Assembly (NCBI GenBank): GCA_013388855.1
Contig: JACAEM010000026.1
Span: 60,016-124,015 of the forward strand
Reading direction: 5' to 3'
Length of the DNA: 64,000 bases
Origin: Chloroflexota bacterium
GTDB taxonomy: Bacteria > Chloroflexota > Anaerolineae > Anaerolineales > Villigracilaceae
Both the position numbers and the translations under genes were made by a program. Each line of letters opens with the position of its first letter. Position 1 is the stretch's first letter. Positions 1-8,065 of the stretch are shown in pieces. Under the pieces are notes generated by a model. The model saw only the letters and a program-made list of their open reading frames with translations, was not told where the DNA came from and made no database searches.

Positions 1-1361
1 GCTGTCCCGAACACGAGAAATTTGTCGCCGAACAGGACGCTGAGCAGGTTGCCAACCCCTGCCGCAAAGCGACCGGCTCCACCGCCTGTGCCTACAATGG
101 AAACAGCCACAAGCGCCAGCAGGGCGAGCGTGTTCTCGGTGAACATCGCGCCGCCGCCAACAGGCAATCCGTCGGTTTCATATTCCAACTGGCGGGCGGT
201 GCCGATCGATCCGATCAGCGCGTGCCATCCGGAAATGGAACCGCAGGCGATGGTGACGAAGAGCATCGGCCAGAGCGGCTGCCAGGCTTTGGTCGCTTCA
301 TAGGCAAAGCCCCAGGTCTTGAGCGGCTCGAGCGCGAACGCGCCGATTGCGGGTTTGATGAACGGCGCCAGGACCGCGCCGAGGGCGCTGAGACCGATGG
401 TCAACAAGGTAACCCAGAAACCGATGTAGTTCACAGGTTGGGCGAAACGCCAGATCGGCAGCGTTGCCGCCAGATAGGAAAAGACCAGCAGGAACAATGC
501 CCAGAAGAGATACGATGGCATCGTCTTGATCTCTCCGGTGTCAGCGTTGTAAACCGCTGTAGAGGGGCGTTTCCCATCTGCGCCGGGAGCAGGGATGCGC
601 GGGTCGGCATTGGTCGGGTCTGTCACGACCATGACCGCCTGATCGCCGCTGATCTTGTTGATCGCATTATTGAATGCAATAACAGCGGAACTGACTGGTC
701 CCTGTGTGAGGTCCAGTTTGCCTTCCGCATTGACGGCACGGAAGGGGCCAAGCATCATCGCCGCCAGTGTTACAACGACCACGATGGCGGTTACCAGGAT
801 CAGGTCCATTTTCCATTTATAGAGCATCTGACCTGCCAAAAAACCCATCACACCCAGCATGATGATACCCAGGGGTACATCAGCACGGGCGGCAAGCAGG
901 GCAGACATAATGCCCATGAAGGCTCCAGCCACCAGCATCAAATAGAAGAAAATGAACGTAAACAGGATCGGGCGGGTGCGCGGCGAAATCAACTTATGGC
1001 TGACAGCGCTCAGGCTGTTTCCATCATTTCGAACCGCGACCATGATCGCGCTGTAATCGCTCACCCAGCCGATGAACGAAACGCCGATCAATAACCAGGC
1101 CAGTGCGGGAGCCCAGCCCCAGATATTCGCCGCTGTAATAGGACCCACGATTGGCCCCGCCGCGGCAATGGACTTGAAGTGATACCCATACAGCACATTG
1201 CGGCTGGTGGGCATGAAGTCCACGCCATCCATATACATCTTCGCAGGTGTGGCTTTTTTGGCGTCTGACTGGATGACGTTCTTGTCGATCTGCTTGGCGT
1301 AGAAATTGTATGCCAGGTAGATGACAACAACGGCAAGAACAACGATCCAAAGAGTATTCAT
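1..1361 (-). CDS. cstA: Carbon starvation protein CstA, 3' part beyond window
   Basis: Inner-membrane transporter of the CstA family, which imports peptides or pyruvate. My translation from the ATG at 1361 starts MNTLWIVVLAVVVIYLAYNF, one membrane helix, followed by the family signatures DGVDFMPTSR and AAAGPIVGPITAANIWGWAP, then a run of hydrophobic helices with no stop to the window edge (about 453 residues). The C-terminal part is missing. A GGAGG stands 8 bases before the start. The frame stays open to the edge and matches family sequence throughout, so identification is firm. Overlapping plus-strand ORFs here are shadows. A thioredoxin-like gene lies upstream on the same strand. Confidence 0.93.
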   Translation of the reverse strand, partial: MNTLWIVVLAVVVIYLAYNFYAKQIDKNVIQSDAKKATPAKMYMDGVDFMPTSRNVLYGYHFKSIAAAGPIVGPITAANIWGWAPALAWLLIGVSFIGWVSDYSAIMVAVRNDGNSLSAVSHKLISPRTRPILFTFIFFYLMLVAGAFMGIMSALLAARADVPLGIIMLGVMGFLAGQMLYKWKMDLILVTAIVVVVTLAAMMLGPFRAVNAEGKLDLTQGPVSSAVIAFNNAINKISGDQAVMVVTDPTNADPRIPAPGADGKRPSTAVYNADTGEIKTMPSYLFWALFLLVFSYLAATLPIWRFAQPVNYIGFWVTLLTIGLSALGAVLAPFIKPAIGAFALEPLKTWGFAYEATKAWQPLWPMLFVTIACGSISGWHALIGSIGTARQLEYETDGLPVGGGAMFTENTLALLALVAVSIVGTGGGAGRFAAGVGNLLSVLFGDKFLVFGT

Positions 1362-1483
1362 ATCATAGACCTCCGTTCGCATAGTGCGTTAGACGAAATT
1401 GACAGATCTTCGAACGTACGGGCCAATAGGACGATTTCTCCTCTTCTCATCCCTGGCTTGCAAAAGAACTGGTTTCCTTCCAT
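1358..1483 (-). CDS. Possible 41-codon small ORF overlapping cstA start
   Basis: A short frame starts at ATG 1483, just after AGGAGG (spacing only 3 bases), and ends in a TGA that overlaps the cstA ATG as ATGA. The peptide begins MEGNQFFCKPGMRRGEIVLL and is not like any family I know. The overlap would allow translational coupling to cstA, as in a leader peptide. Against it: the spacing to AGGAGG is tight, and cstA has its own good GGAGG. It may be chance. Confidence 0.22.
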   Translation of the reverse strand: MEGNQFFCKPGMRRGEIVLLARTFEDLSISSNALCERRSMI

Positions 1484-1514
1484 CTACCTCCTCTCAGCGA
1501 GCCTGCTCCTGCAT

Positions 1515-1910
1515 TTATGCCTCCATGGGTCGACTCGCCAGTTGGCGGGCGATCTCTTCGCCCGCGGACGACAGCGTTTGGACTCCTATGAATCGGGCTT
1601 TACCACTATTCACAATAACCGCCGGGTAGCGGTGGACATTGTATTTCAATGATTTATAGAAACCTTCCATTGATGCTGCATCGACCACTTTCAGAACGAC
1701 GCGGTCGCAATGCACACGGAATATCTCCCTGACCCAGTCAGATACCACCTGATATTCCTGCATCAGATCATCAGGCAGACTGCCTCCCATTTGCTCCTGA
1801 TGAATTCGATTGGTTGCTCCCATCTCCCGCCAGGCTACTTCGCAATGGGTGCAGTGATAATAGGCGGTGGGCGCATAGGCAATAATTTCCACCATTAAAG
1901 GTTCATTCAT
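1515..1910 (-). CDS. Small thioredoxin-fold-like protein with CTHC motif
   Basis: A 131-residue protein with no signal peptide or membrane helix. Near residue 20 it has YYHCTHCEVAW, a CxxC pair placed as in thioredoxin or glutaredoxin folds, and a later RYPAVIVNSG stretch like the cis-Pro segment of that fold (strand with Pro opposite the CxxC). A thiol or metal-binding role is inferred from the pattern only. AGGAG lies before the ATG at 1910. It sits directly upstream of cstA on the same strand, about 150 bases away, so the two may be co-transcribed. I cannot name a family. Confidence 0.7.
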   Translation of the reverse strand: MNEPLMVEIIAYAPTAYYHCTHCEVAWREMGATNRIHQEQMGGSLPDDLMQEYQVVSDWVREIFRVHCDRVVLKVVDAASMEGFYKSLKYNVHRYPAVIVNSGKARFIGVQTLSSAGEEIARQLASRPMEA

Positions 1911-2202
1911 CCTCTTGCTCCTGTAAAAATAAAAACACCAGAGAACCTATACCGTGGCTCAATGGCGTTATATAAAGCCTTCAAACAGGACGATCACCGA
2001 TTGCCTGATTCGAGTAGACCGGCAAATTTGCGGATTTTCTGACGAGAGCAGCATCTCAACCTCAAACAGTTCGATCCGTTTGATGCAATGATTTTGGCAG
2101 CAATTCGTCTAAAGTTAAAAAAGTATTAAGTATTATATTACATGTCTAAACATTGAAAGTCAACTGATTTTTATCATGTTTTTAAGGCCAAAACGTGGAG
2201 AA

Positions 2203-3129
2203 TCATCTTTTTCGCGCGCTCAACTCAACCGGCAGCAGGGAGGCGTAGATCAGATCCGCGACCGGAGTGGGAACGTTCCATTCGCGTCCCTTCCGCCCGA
2301 TCACGCCGATCATCGATTCCAGCTCCGTCCGGCGGCCCCTCTCCACATCGAGCTGCATGGAAGCCTTGATGTGCGGCGCCGAGTTGTCGATGAAATCCAG
2401 CGACTTCTGAATAACATCCTCATCGAGGGGGATCCCCTGTGCGCGTGCCAGGGATTCGACCTCTCGCATCAGTGCTGTGATCATCGTCCGCGTCTCGGGG
2501 ACTGAGCGCCAATCTCCAATGGGCAGGCGCGTAAGCGAGCCGAGACTGCTTGCCGCCGAAATGAACACGAACTTCGTCCAGAGAATTTTGAGGATATTCT
2601 CAGAGACCTCGACAGTAATTCCTGTATTTTTCAACACTTCGTAAATGGCTTGGATACGCTCCGAGCGAGTCCCGTCCAGTTCGCCGAAGACGACGCGCCG
2701 GAATTGGGACACCTGCTTGATGACTCCGGGCGCCTCCACCGCGGACGAGAGCCAGGTCGCGCCTCCGATGACATGCTCCAACCCGACGACCTTCCCAATC
2801 CGTTCCACGGCATCGACTCCGTTCTGCAGGCTCAACACCGCTGTACGCGGACCGATCGCCGGTCGGATGGCTTCTGCCGCTTTATCCGTGTCATACGTTT
2901 TGACGCAGAACAGGATGAGTTCCACATCTTTGACCTCAGCCGGGTTCTCTGTCGCCTGCGCAGGCGAGACAGTGAAATCGCCAAAAATGCTTTTGACCTG
3001 CAATCCGTTCGTGTGCATGGCTTGCAGATGCGCGCCGCGCGCAATGAAGGTGACATCGTTGCCTTGTTGGGCGAGCAGCCCTCCGTAATATGCCCCCACG
3101 CCGCCGGTCCCCATGACCATGATCTTCAT
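2203..3129 (-). CDS. panE: 2-dehydropantoate 2-reductase (ketopantoate reductase)
   Basis: Reduces ketopantoate to pantoate with NADPH in pantothenate and CoA synthesis; cytosolic. The protein has 308 residues, normal for PanE/ApbA. The N-terminal Rossmann fold starts MKIMVMGTGGVGAYYGGLLA (GxGGVGxYYGG NADP-binding loop). FCVKTYDT and LSLQNGVDA follow, as in the family. The catalytic-lysine region reads LWTKFVFISAASS near residue 190, and the C-terminal helical domain contains SMQLDVERGRRTELESM. Many bacteria carry several ApbA-like paralogues, so the true substrate may be another 2-oxo acid. An AGGAGG-like site precedes the ATG. The preceding gene on this strand is the DUF503 gene 48 bases away. 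Confidence 0.88.
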   Translation of the reverse strand: MKIMVMGTGGVGAYYGGLLAQQGNDVTFIARGAHLQAMHTNGLQVKSIFGDFTVSPAQATENPAEVKDVELILFCVKTYDTDKAAEAIRPAIGPRTAVLSLQNGVDAVERIGKVVGLEHVIGGATWLSSAVEAPGVIKQVSQFRRVVFGELDGTRSERIQAIYEVLKNTGITVEVSENILKILWTKFVFISAASSLGSLTRLPIGDWRSVPETRTMITALMREVESLARAQGIPLDEDVIQKSLDFIDNSAPHIKASMQLDVERGRRTELESMIGVIGRKGREWNVPTPVADLIYASLLPVELSARKR

Positions 3130-3177
3130 GAGTTGCCTCCTTTTGCAATACTCTTCTATTTATAACCCCAAATCAGT

Positions 3178-3459
3178 TCAGATGATTTCGATCTTCTGCT
3201 CGATCACATCTCCATCCGACCAATTCCCCTCAACCCAGCGCGCCACATTCTGCAGTGCGGACTCCAAAAAGCCGCGGTCATTCCCGATCATAGCGCAGCC
3301 GATGATTGCCTCCTGCCACTTGTCGTTCAAGTCGATCTCTGCCACGGAGACGTTGAACTCGCGATGTAGTCGGGAAATGAGCGGCTTGATTCGTCCGCGC
3401 TTTTCTTTAAGCGAAGCGCAGGCGGGGAGGTGGAGGTGAATTGTGAGGGTGGCGAGCAT
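3178..3459 (-). CDS. DUF503 family protein
   Basis: A short cytosolic protein of the DUF503 family (YlxP-like), of unsettled function; in some bacteria the gene sits near translation or ribosome-maturation genes. The motifs LHLPACASLKEKRGRIKPLI, FNVSVAEID and WQEAIIGCAMIGND match the family closely. I choose the ATG at 3459 (MLATLTIHLHLP) rather than the longer frame starting at 3498, because family members begin with this strand and the extra 13 codons lie inside a repeat array. No clear ribosome-binding site precedes this start. Length is 93 residues, the family norm. Confidence 0.85.
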   Translation of the reverse strand: MLATLTIHLHLPACASLKEKRGRIKPLISRLHREFNVSVAEIDLNDKWQEAIIGCAMIGNDRGFLESALQNVARWVEGNWSDGDVIEQKIEII

Positions 3460-3465
3460 GGTATT

Positions 3466-3529
3466 GGTAAACAAGTATACAAGGAAACAGGTGGACATGT
3501 TTACCTGTGTACGTGTCTATCTGTTTAAG
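3466..3529. repeat. Eight 8-bp units: four direct, then four inverted
   Basis: Plus strand reads GGTAAACA, AGTATACA, AGGAAACA, GGTGGACA, then TGTTTACC, TGTGTACG, TGTCTATC, TGTTTAAG. The first four share the form RGTANACA. The last four are its reverse complement form TGTNTAC. The turn is at 3497/3498, so the 64 bases make a loose inverted repeat. It fills almost exactly the gap between the HIT-like gene (stop at 3533) and the DUF503 start (3459). Confidence 0.75.
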
Positions 3530-3532
3530 TTT

Positions 3533-3955
3533 TTACTTCTTCATTGCCTCCCGCAACTTCTCTGCCAGTGCTGCCGCATCCTCATCACTGCAAGAATCAT
3601 CACGGGCAAGGAATTTCATTCCCTTTTCGGTGTCGGTCACTCGGCGCGGCACCAGCCAGGATTGGAAATGCGGCGCTCCGTCCATCATGGTGACTTGGTA
3701 TACTCGCTCTGCCTCGGTGAGTAATTTGAGATTGTGGTAGATCTTCCTCATCACATCTCCCAGCGAAGCTGACTCCTCATTGGTCATTTCGGCGTAATCG
3801 AGAAAATGCCGCTTCGACTCGATGAACAGCGTCCCCAGCGGACCCAGCTTCCCCGGCGCGTGGCAAACCATCCAATGTTCATCTTCGTAGATGTACCCAC
3901 CGGGAGGGGCGGACTCCAGTCCATTATGTTTGCGGCAGACGAAACAGGTATCCAT
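3533..3955 (-). CDS. HIT-family-like protein with altered catalytic triad
   Basis: A 140-residue histidine-triad-like protein, the usual length for the family of nucleotidyl hydrolases and transferases. It begins MDTCFVCRKHNG (CxxC as in zinc-containing HIT proteins). YEDEHWMVCHAP and GTLFIESKRHFLDYAEMT match the fold. The signature expected as HxHxHxxPR instead reads HFQSWLVPR near residue 100. Only the first histidine is kept: the middle one, the nucleophile in HIT enzymes, is Gln and the third is Trp. It is therefore probably a binding protein or has changed chemistry. It is transcribed divergently from folC and lies upstream of DUF503 on the same strand. Confidence 0.78.
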   Translation of the reverse strand: MDTCFVCRKHNGLESAPPGGYIYEDEHWMVCHAPGKLGPLGTLFIESKRHFLDYAEMTNEESASLGDVMRKIYHNLKLLTEAERVYQVTMMDGAPHFQSWLVPRRVTDTEKGMKFLARDDSCSDEDAAALAEKLREAMKK

Positions 3956-3982
3956 TCCAGATCAAGTCTCCTGATTTCTGAA

Positions 3983-4011
3983 TTTACGAATTAACAATTA
4001 CGTTTTACAAT
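3983..4011 (+). promoter_or_regulatory. Putative folC promoter giving a leaderless or near-leaderless mRNA
   Basis: TACAAT at 4006-4011 ends 7 bases before the folC ATG at 4019. TTTACG at 3983-3988 lies 17 bases upstream of it. No Shine-Dalgarno sequence precedes the ATG. Together these suggest transcription starting at or next to the start codon. Judged by eye only. Confidence 0.4.
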
Positions 4012-4018
4012 CCTCAAC

Positions 4019-5356
4019 ATGACCAACACAGAGACTGCCTATAACCAGGCGCTAGATTACCTTTACTCCTTCGTGGATTATAGCCTCAAACATTCCTCCG
4101 AACTCGCCAGGGCGGAGTTCAACCTGGATCGGATGTTCGCGTTGATGGAGGAATTGGGCAACCCACAGATGAAGTATCCCATCATCCACGTGGCAGGAAC
4201 GAAGGGGAAGGGGTCGGTTAGCGCCTTGTGCGCGTCCGCCCTGCAGGCGGCGGGATATAAGGTGGGGTTGTACACCTCTCCGCATTTGCTGGATTATTGC
4301 GAGCGGATACAGATCAATGGCGAGCCGATCTCGCACGAGTTCATGATCCGGTTGGTCGAAGAGGTCAAGCCTTTTGTGGCGAAAATTCCCAAACTCACCA
4401 CGTTTGAGATCACCACGGCACTTGGCTTTCTCGCCTTTGCAAAGCAAGGATGTACCGCCGCCGTGATCTAGGTCGGCCTGGGCGGGCGCTTGGATGCGAC
4501 GAATGTGGTTATGCCGAAGGTTTCGGTCATTACTTCATTATCGTATGACCACATGGCGGTGCTGGGAGATACACTTGCCAAGATCGCGGGCGAGAAGGCG
4601 GGGATCATCAAAGAAGGAGTCCCGGTGGTCTCTGCCCCGCAAAGCGAGGAAGCCCTCAAAGTCTTAGAGCGTGTAGCCAGAGAGATGAGTGTACCCCTCA
4701 CACTTGTTGGAAGAGACATCCATGTCATTCCTCTCACCAGTTCGCTGGACGGTCAAACCTTCCGCCTCACAGACAACCTGCAATCTGCCAACCTGCCAAC
4801 TTTCCGACTTCCCCTCCTCGGCTCTCACCAACTCGAAAACGCCGCCACCGCCTATGCTGCCCTCAAAGCCAGCGGAATCCCGATCACGGATGAAGCCATC
4901 CAAAAGGGATTTTCTCAGGTAAAATGGCGTGCCCGCTTCGAGATTGCACGCCGCGATCCGCCCGTCATCTTTGACTCGGCGCACAATCAGGATTCGTTCG
5001 CCAAACTGCGCGAAACACTCGAAACCTATTTCCCCGGCAGGCAGGTCTACCTCATCTTCGGCGCGTCGGAGGATAAGAACATTCCCGGTATGTTCGCGGA
5101 GATGAAACCGAAGATCAGGAAACTCATTGTCACGCGGGCGGATCATCCGCGGGCGCTTGAGCCGGAGAAAATCATCCGGTTGGCGGAGCAGGCTGGGGTG
5201 GAGTCAGAAGCGGCCAGCCCGGTGGAGTCCGCTTTTCGGCGGGCGTTGGACTTATCCGCAAAAGATGGTAGCATTGTTTTATCCGCCGGTTCGATGTTTG
5301 TCACGGCGGAAGTGATGAAGGCATGGAATAATTTGATGTCGTTGCGAGGGCGGTAG
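4019..5356 (+). pseudogene. folC: Folylpolyglutamate synthase, interrupted by an in-frame TAG
   Basis: FolC adds glutamate to dihydrofolate and tetrahydrofolate. The reading frame 4019-5356 encodes a full-length 445-codon enzyme, but codon 151 (4469-4471) is TAG. The first part has the P-loop HVAGTKGKGSVSAL and the start of the Mur-ligase fold. After the stop, in the same frame, it continues VGLGGRLDATNVV, then LGSHQLENAATAYAALK and FDSAHNQDS as in intact FolC. In homologues the stop position is Glu (E-VGLGGRLDATNV), so a single G-to-T change of GAG to TAG explains it. That Glu binds metal in the active site. No other damage is visible, so the lesion is recent, an error in the sequence, or is read through. 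Confidence 0.88.
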
Positions 5357-5382
5357 CCCGAAGCCACCTTCTGTTGAACGGA

Positions 5383-5425
5383 GGATTGCTTCGTCGCTTA
5401 CTCCGTTCGCTCCACGCACTGACAT
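5383..5425. repeat. Possible dispersed GCAATCC/TTGCGAGG-type intergenic repeat
   Basis: The segment GGATTGCTTCGTCGC followed by CTCC..CGC and CACTGACATG reads, on the other strand, much like the palindromic repeat TGTCATTGCGAGGAGCG..GACGAAGCAATCC found scattered in many bacterial genomes. It contains a 7-bp inverted pair AACGGAG/CTCCGTT. It lies between folC and lon, just before the lon ribosome-binding site. Only one copy is in the window, so the repeat nature rests on recall. Confidence 0.4.
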
Positions 5426-5434
5426 GAGGAAATC

Positions 5435-7912
5435 ATGGCACATACAAAAGACTGGAACGAAGAAGAAGATAATTTTGACCTGACTCTCTCGCAACGCACG
5501 GAGGAGTTGTACCGCATTCCGAACCGCGAGCCGAATGAGGATGGCTTGATCGAAGCCGCGGTGCTGCCGCTGCGCGACCTGGTCATCTTCCCGCGTATGG
5601 TTTCGCCGATCTTTGTCGGGCGCGAGGCGTCGCTGCTGGCGGTGCAGGAGGCGCAGCGCAAGGAGCAAACCGTCATCGGGCTGACGCAGACCGACCCTGA
5701 TCTCGATAACCCCGGACCGAACGATTTTCTGCCCATCGGCGTGGAGATGGCGGTGGGGCGGCTGTTGGCGATGCCGGACGGCTCGCACTCCGCTCTCGTG
5801 CAGGGACGCCGCCGCGTGGAGATCGTCGAATTCATCCGCACCACGCCGTACCTGATGGTGCGGGCCCGCGTCGTCCCGGAACCTCAAACGGCTGACCGTC
5901 AAATGCAGGCGCTCATGCGTTCGGCGCTGGACCTGTTCGAACGTTGCGTGCAGCTCGACCGTACCATCCCCGAAGAGGCGCATCTCTTTGCCATGAACAT
6001 TTCCGAGCCCGGCTGGTTGGCGGATATGATCGCCACGTCGCTGGCGTTGAATTATGAAGCCAAGCAAAGTCTGTTGCTCCTGCTCGACGTGCGCGGACGG
6101 TTGCAGGCGTTGAATAAGATTCTCGCGCAAGAGGTGGATGTACTCGAACTGGAAGATGAAATCCACTCGAAGGTGCAGAGCGAAGTGGACAAAAGCCAGC
6201 GCGAGTTCTATCTGCGCGAACAGATGCGGCAGATCCAAAACGAATTGGGCGAAGGTGACATCTTCACAAAGGATGCCAACGACTTGAAGAAGCGCGTCGA
6301 AGCGGCGAACCTTCCCGAAGAAGCGCGAAGCGTGGCGTTGAAGGAGTTGGAACGCCTGAACCAGATGCCGCCCATGGCGCCGGAAGTGGGTATCATCCGC
6401 ACCTATATCGACTGGATCGTGGATTTGCCGTGGTCGAATTCCACGCCGGATAACCTCGATGTGAAAAATGCCGCGAAAGTGCTCGACCGCGACCATTACG
6501 GGCTCAAGAAAGCCAAAGAAAGAATCCTCGAATATATCGCTGTTCGTTCTTTGAAGCCCAAGAAGGAACGACAGCCGATCCTGTGTTTTGTTGGACCGCC
6601 GGGCGTGGGCAAGACCTCACTGGGGCGTTCCATTGCCGAGGCGCTGGGACGAAAATTTGTGCGCGTGTCGCTGGGCGGCGTGCGCGATGAAGCGGAAATC
6701 CGCGGGCACCGCCGCACGTACATCGGCGCGCTGCCGGGGCGCATCCTGCAAACCATGAAGCGCGCCGGGACGGCGAACCCGCTCTTTATGCTGGATGAGA
6801 TCGACAAGCTCTATTCCGATTTTCGCGGCGACCCCGCCTCCGCCATGCTCGAAGTGCTCGACCCCGAACAGAACTTTGCCTTTAGCGATCATTATCTTGA
6901 ATTGCCGTTCGATCTTTCCAAAGTGATGTTTGTGACCACGGCGAACTCACTCGGAACTATCCCGCCGCCGTTGCTGGACCGCATGGAGGTCATCGAGTTC
7001 CCCGGCTACATCGAGGAAGAAAAGCTCGAGATCGCCAACCGTTATCTGATTCCCCGTCAACTGGACGAAAACGGCATTGACGGACTTAACGTTTCGTTCG
7101 AAGCGGACGCGATCCGCCGCATCATTCGCGAATATACCTATGAAGCTGGCGTTCGCAATCTGGAGCGTGAGATTGGACGCGTCTGCCGCAAGATTGCCCG
7201 TATGAAAGCGGAGGGTAGGAAGTACCCGACCACGGTCACGGCTGAGTCCATCGAGAAGTTTTTGGGTCCACAGCAGGTCTTCCAGACCGAAGCAGAGCGT
7301 TCCGATGAAGTGGGTGTGGTCACGTCGCTGGCATGGACGGAAAACGGCGGCGAGATCATGCCTGTGGAGGTGGCGGTGCTGGAAGGCAAAGGCAGCCTGC
7401 AAATGACAGGGCAGATGGGCGATGTAATGCAGGAGTCGGGGCAAGCCGCGCTGACCTACATCAAGTCGCGTGCCGCCTCGCTCAATATCGATATGGAAGT
7501 CTTCGAACGCATGGACATCCACGTCCACATGCCGGAGGGCGGCATCCCAAAAGATGGACCATCCGCGGGCATTACGATGGCAACCGCCATTGTCTCCGCA
7601 CTGACGGGGCGTCCCGTGTTCAGGCATGTCGGTATGACTGGTGAGATTACCCTGCGTGGGCGCGTCCTGCCCATCGGTGGGGTGCGCGAAAAAGTGCTGG
7701 CGGCGCACCGCGCCGGACTCAAAACCGTGATCCTGCCTGAGAAAAATATGAAGGATTTGGTCGAATTGCCGAAGACCGCGCGCTCGGAATTGAAGATCAT
7801 CCCCGTCAAGCACATGGATGATGTACTGAAGATTGCCCTTTCCCCAGAAGTGGTCGTCGAGCCGCCGCGACCGAGGAAGCAAAAACCTGAGGAACAGAAC
7901 GAAGAAGAATAG
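5435..7912 (+). CDS. lon: ATP-dependent protease Lon
   Basis: A cytosolic AAA+ serine protease that degrades misfolded and regulatory proteins. The 825 residues show the full bacterial Lon layout. The N-terminal substrate-binding domain is at about 40-235 (AAVLPLRDLVIFPRMVSPIF), then a coiled linker (REFYLREQMRQIQNELGEGD). The AAA+ module has Walker A GPPGVGKTSLGR near 387 and Walker B LFMLDEIDK near 450. The protease domain has the catalytic dyad Ser710 (PKDGPSAGITMATA) and Lys753 (REKVLAAHRAG). A GAGGA precedes the ATG. The N-terminus has about 35 extra acidic residues, and the tail is charged (PRPRKQKPEEQNEEE). There is no sign of damage. Confidence 0.97.
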   Translation: MAHTKDWNEEEDNFDLTLSQRTEELYRIPNREPNEDGLIEAAVLPLRDLVIFPRMVSPIFVGREASLLAVQEAQRKEQTVIGLTQTDPDLDNPGPNDFLPIGVEMAVGRLLAMPDGSHSALVQGRRRVEIVEFIRTTPYLMVRARVVPEPQTADRQMQALMRSALDLFERCVQLDRTIPEEAHLFAMNISEPGWLADMIATSLALNYEAKQSLLLLLDVRGRLQALNKILAQEVDVLELEDEIHSKVQSEVDKSQREFYLREQMRQIQNELGEGDIFTKDANDLKKRVEAANLPEEARSVALKELERLNQMPPMAPEVGIIRTYIDWIVDLPWSNSTPDNLDVKNAAKVLDRDHYGLKKAKERILEYIAVRSLKPKKERQPILCFVGPPGVGKTSLGRSIAEALGRKFVRVSLGGVRDEAEIRGHRRTYIGALPGRILQTMKRAGTANPLFMLDEIDKLYSDFRGDPASAMLEVLDPEQNFAFSDHYLELPFDLSKVMFVTTANSLGTIPPPLLDRMEVIEFPGYIEEEKLEIANRYLIPRQLDENGIDGLNVSFEADAIRRIIREYTYEAGVRNLEREIGRVCRKIARMKAEGRKYPTTVTAESIEKFLGPQQVFQTEAERSDEVGVVTSLAWTENGGEIMPVEVAVLEGKGSLQMTGQMGDVMQESGQAALTYIKSRAASLNIDMEVFERMDIHVHMPEGGIPKDGPSAGITMATAIVSALTGRPVFRHVGMTGEITLRGRVLPIGGVREKVLAAHRAGLKTVILPEKNMKDLVELPKTARSELKIIPVKHMDDVLKIALSPEVVVEPPRPRKQKPEEQNEEE

Positions 7913-8065
7913 TAATTTTTATAACTCGGTGGTTGGGCTCGTTTTCGCGGGGCGTGTCGAAACCACCATGTAATAAGGCGATTCTGTTACAGATATATTT
8001 TCAAAACATGCTTTTCTCGATACGACGGACGATTACCGCCAACTCAATCAACGAGGTATGGCTTC

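Noticed and set aside
222..1094. Plus-strand ORF of 290 codons opposite cstA
   Set aside because: It is a shadow. The minus strand translates into a clear CstA protein with membrane helices and family motifs.
3466..3529. CRISPR array
   Set aside because: Units are 8 bases with no spacers and invert in the middle; no cas genes are near.
4469..4471. Pyrrolysine or other recoding at the folC TAG
   Set aside because: The homologous residue is Glu, one base away from TAG. No recoding signal or pyrrolysine gene is seen, and TAG ends other genes here.
5279..6496. Minus-strand ORF of 405 codons opposite lon
   Set aside because: It is rich in His, Arg and Gln in the way of G+C-rich antisense frames. 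Lon on the plus strand is complete.
7919..7975. Terminator after lon (GGTGGTT/AACCACC)
   Set aside because: Only 7 bp with a loop of over 20 bases and no T-run.
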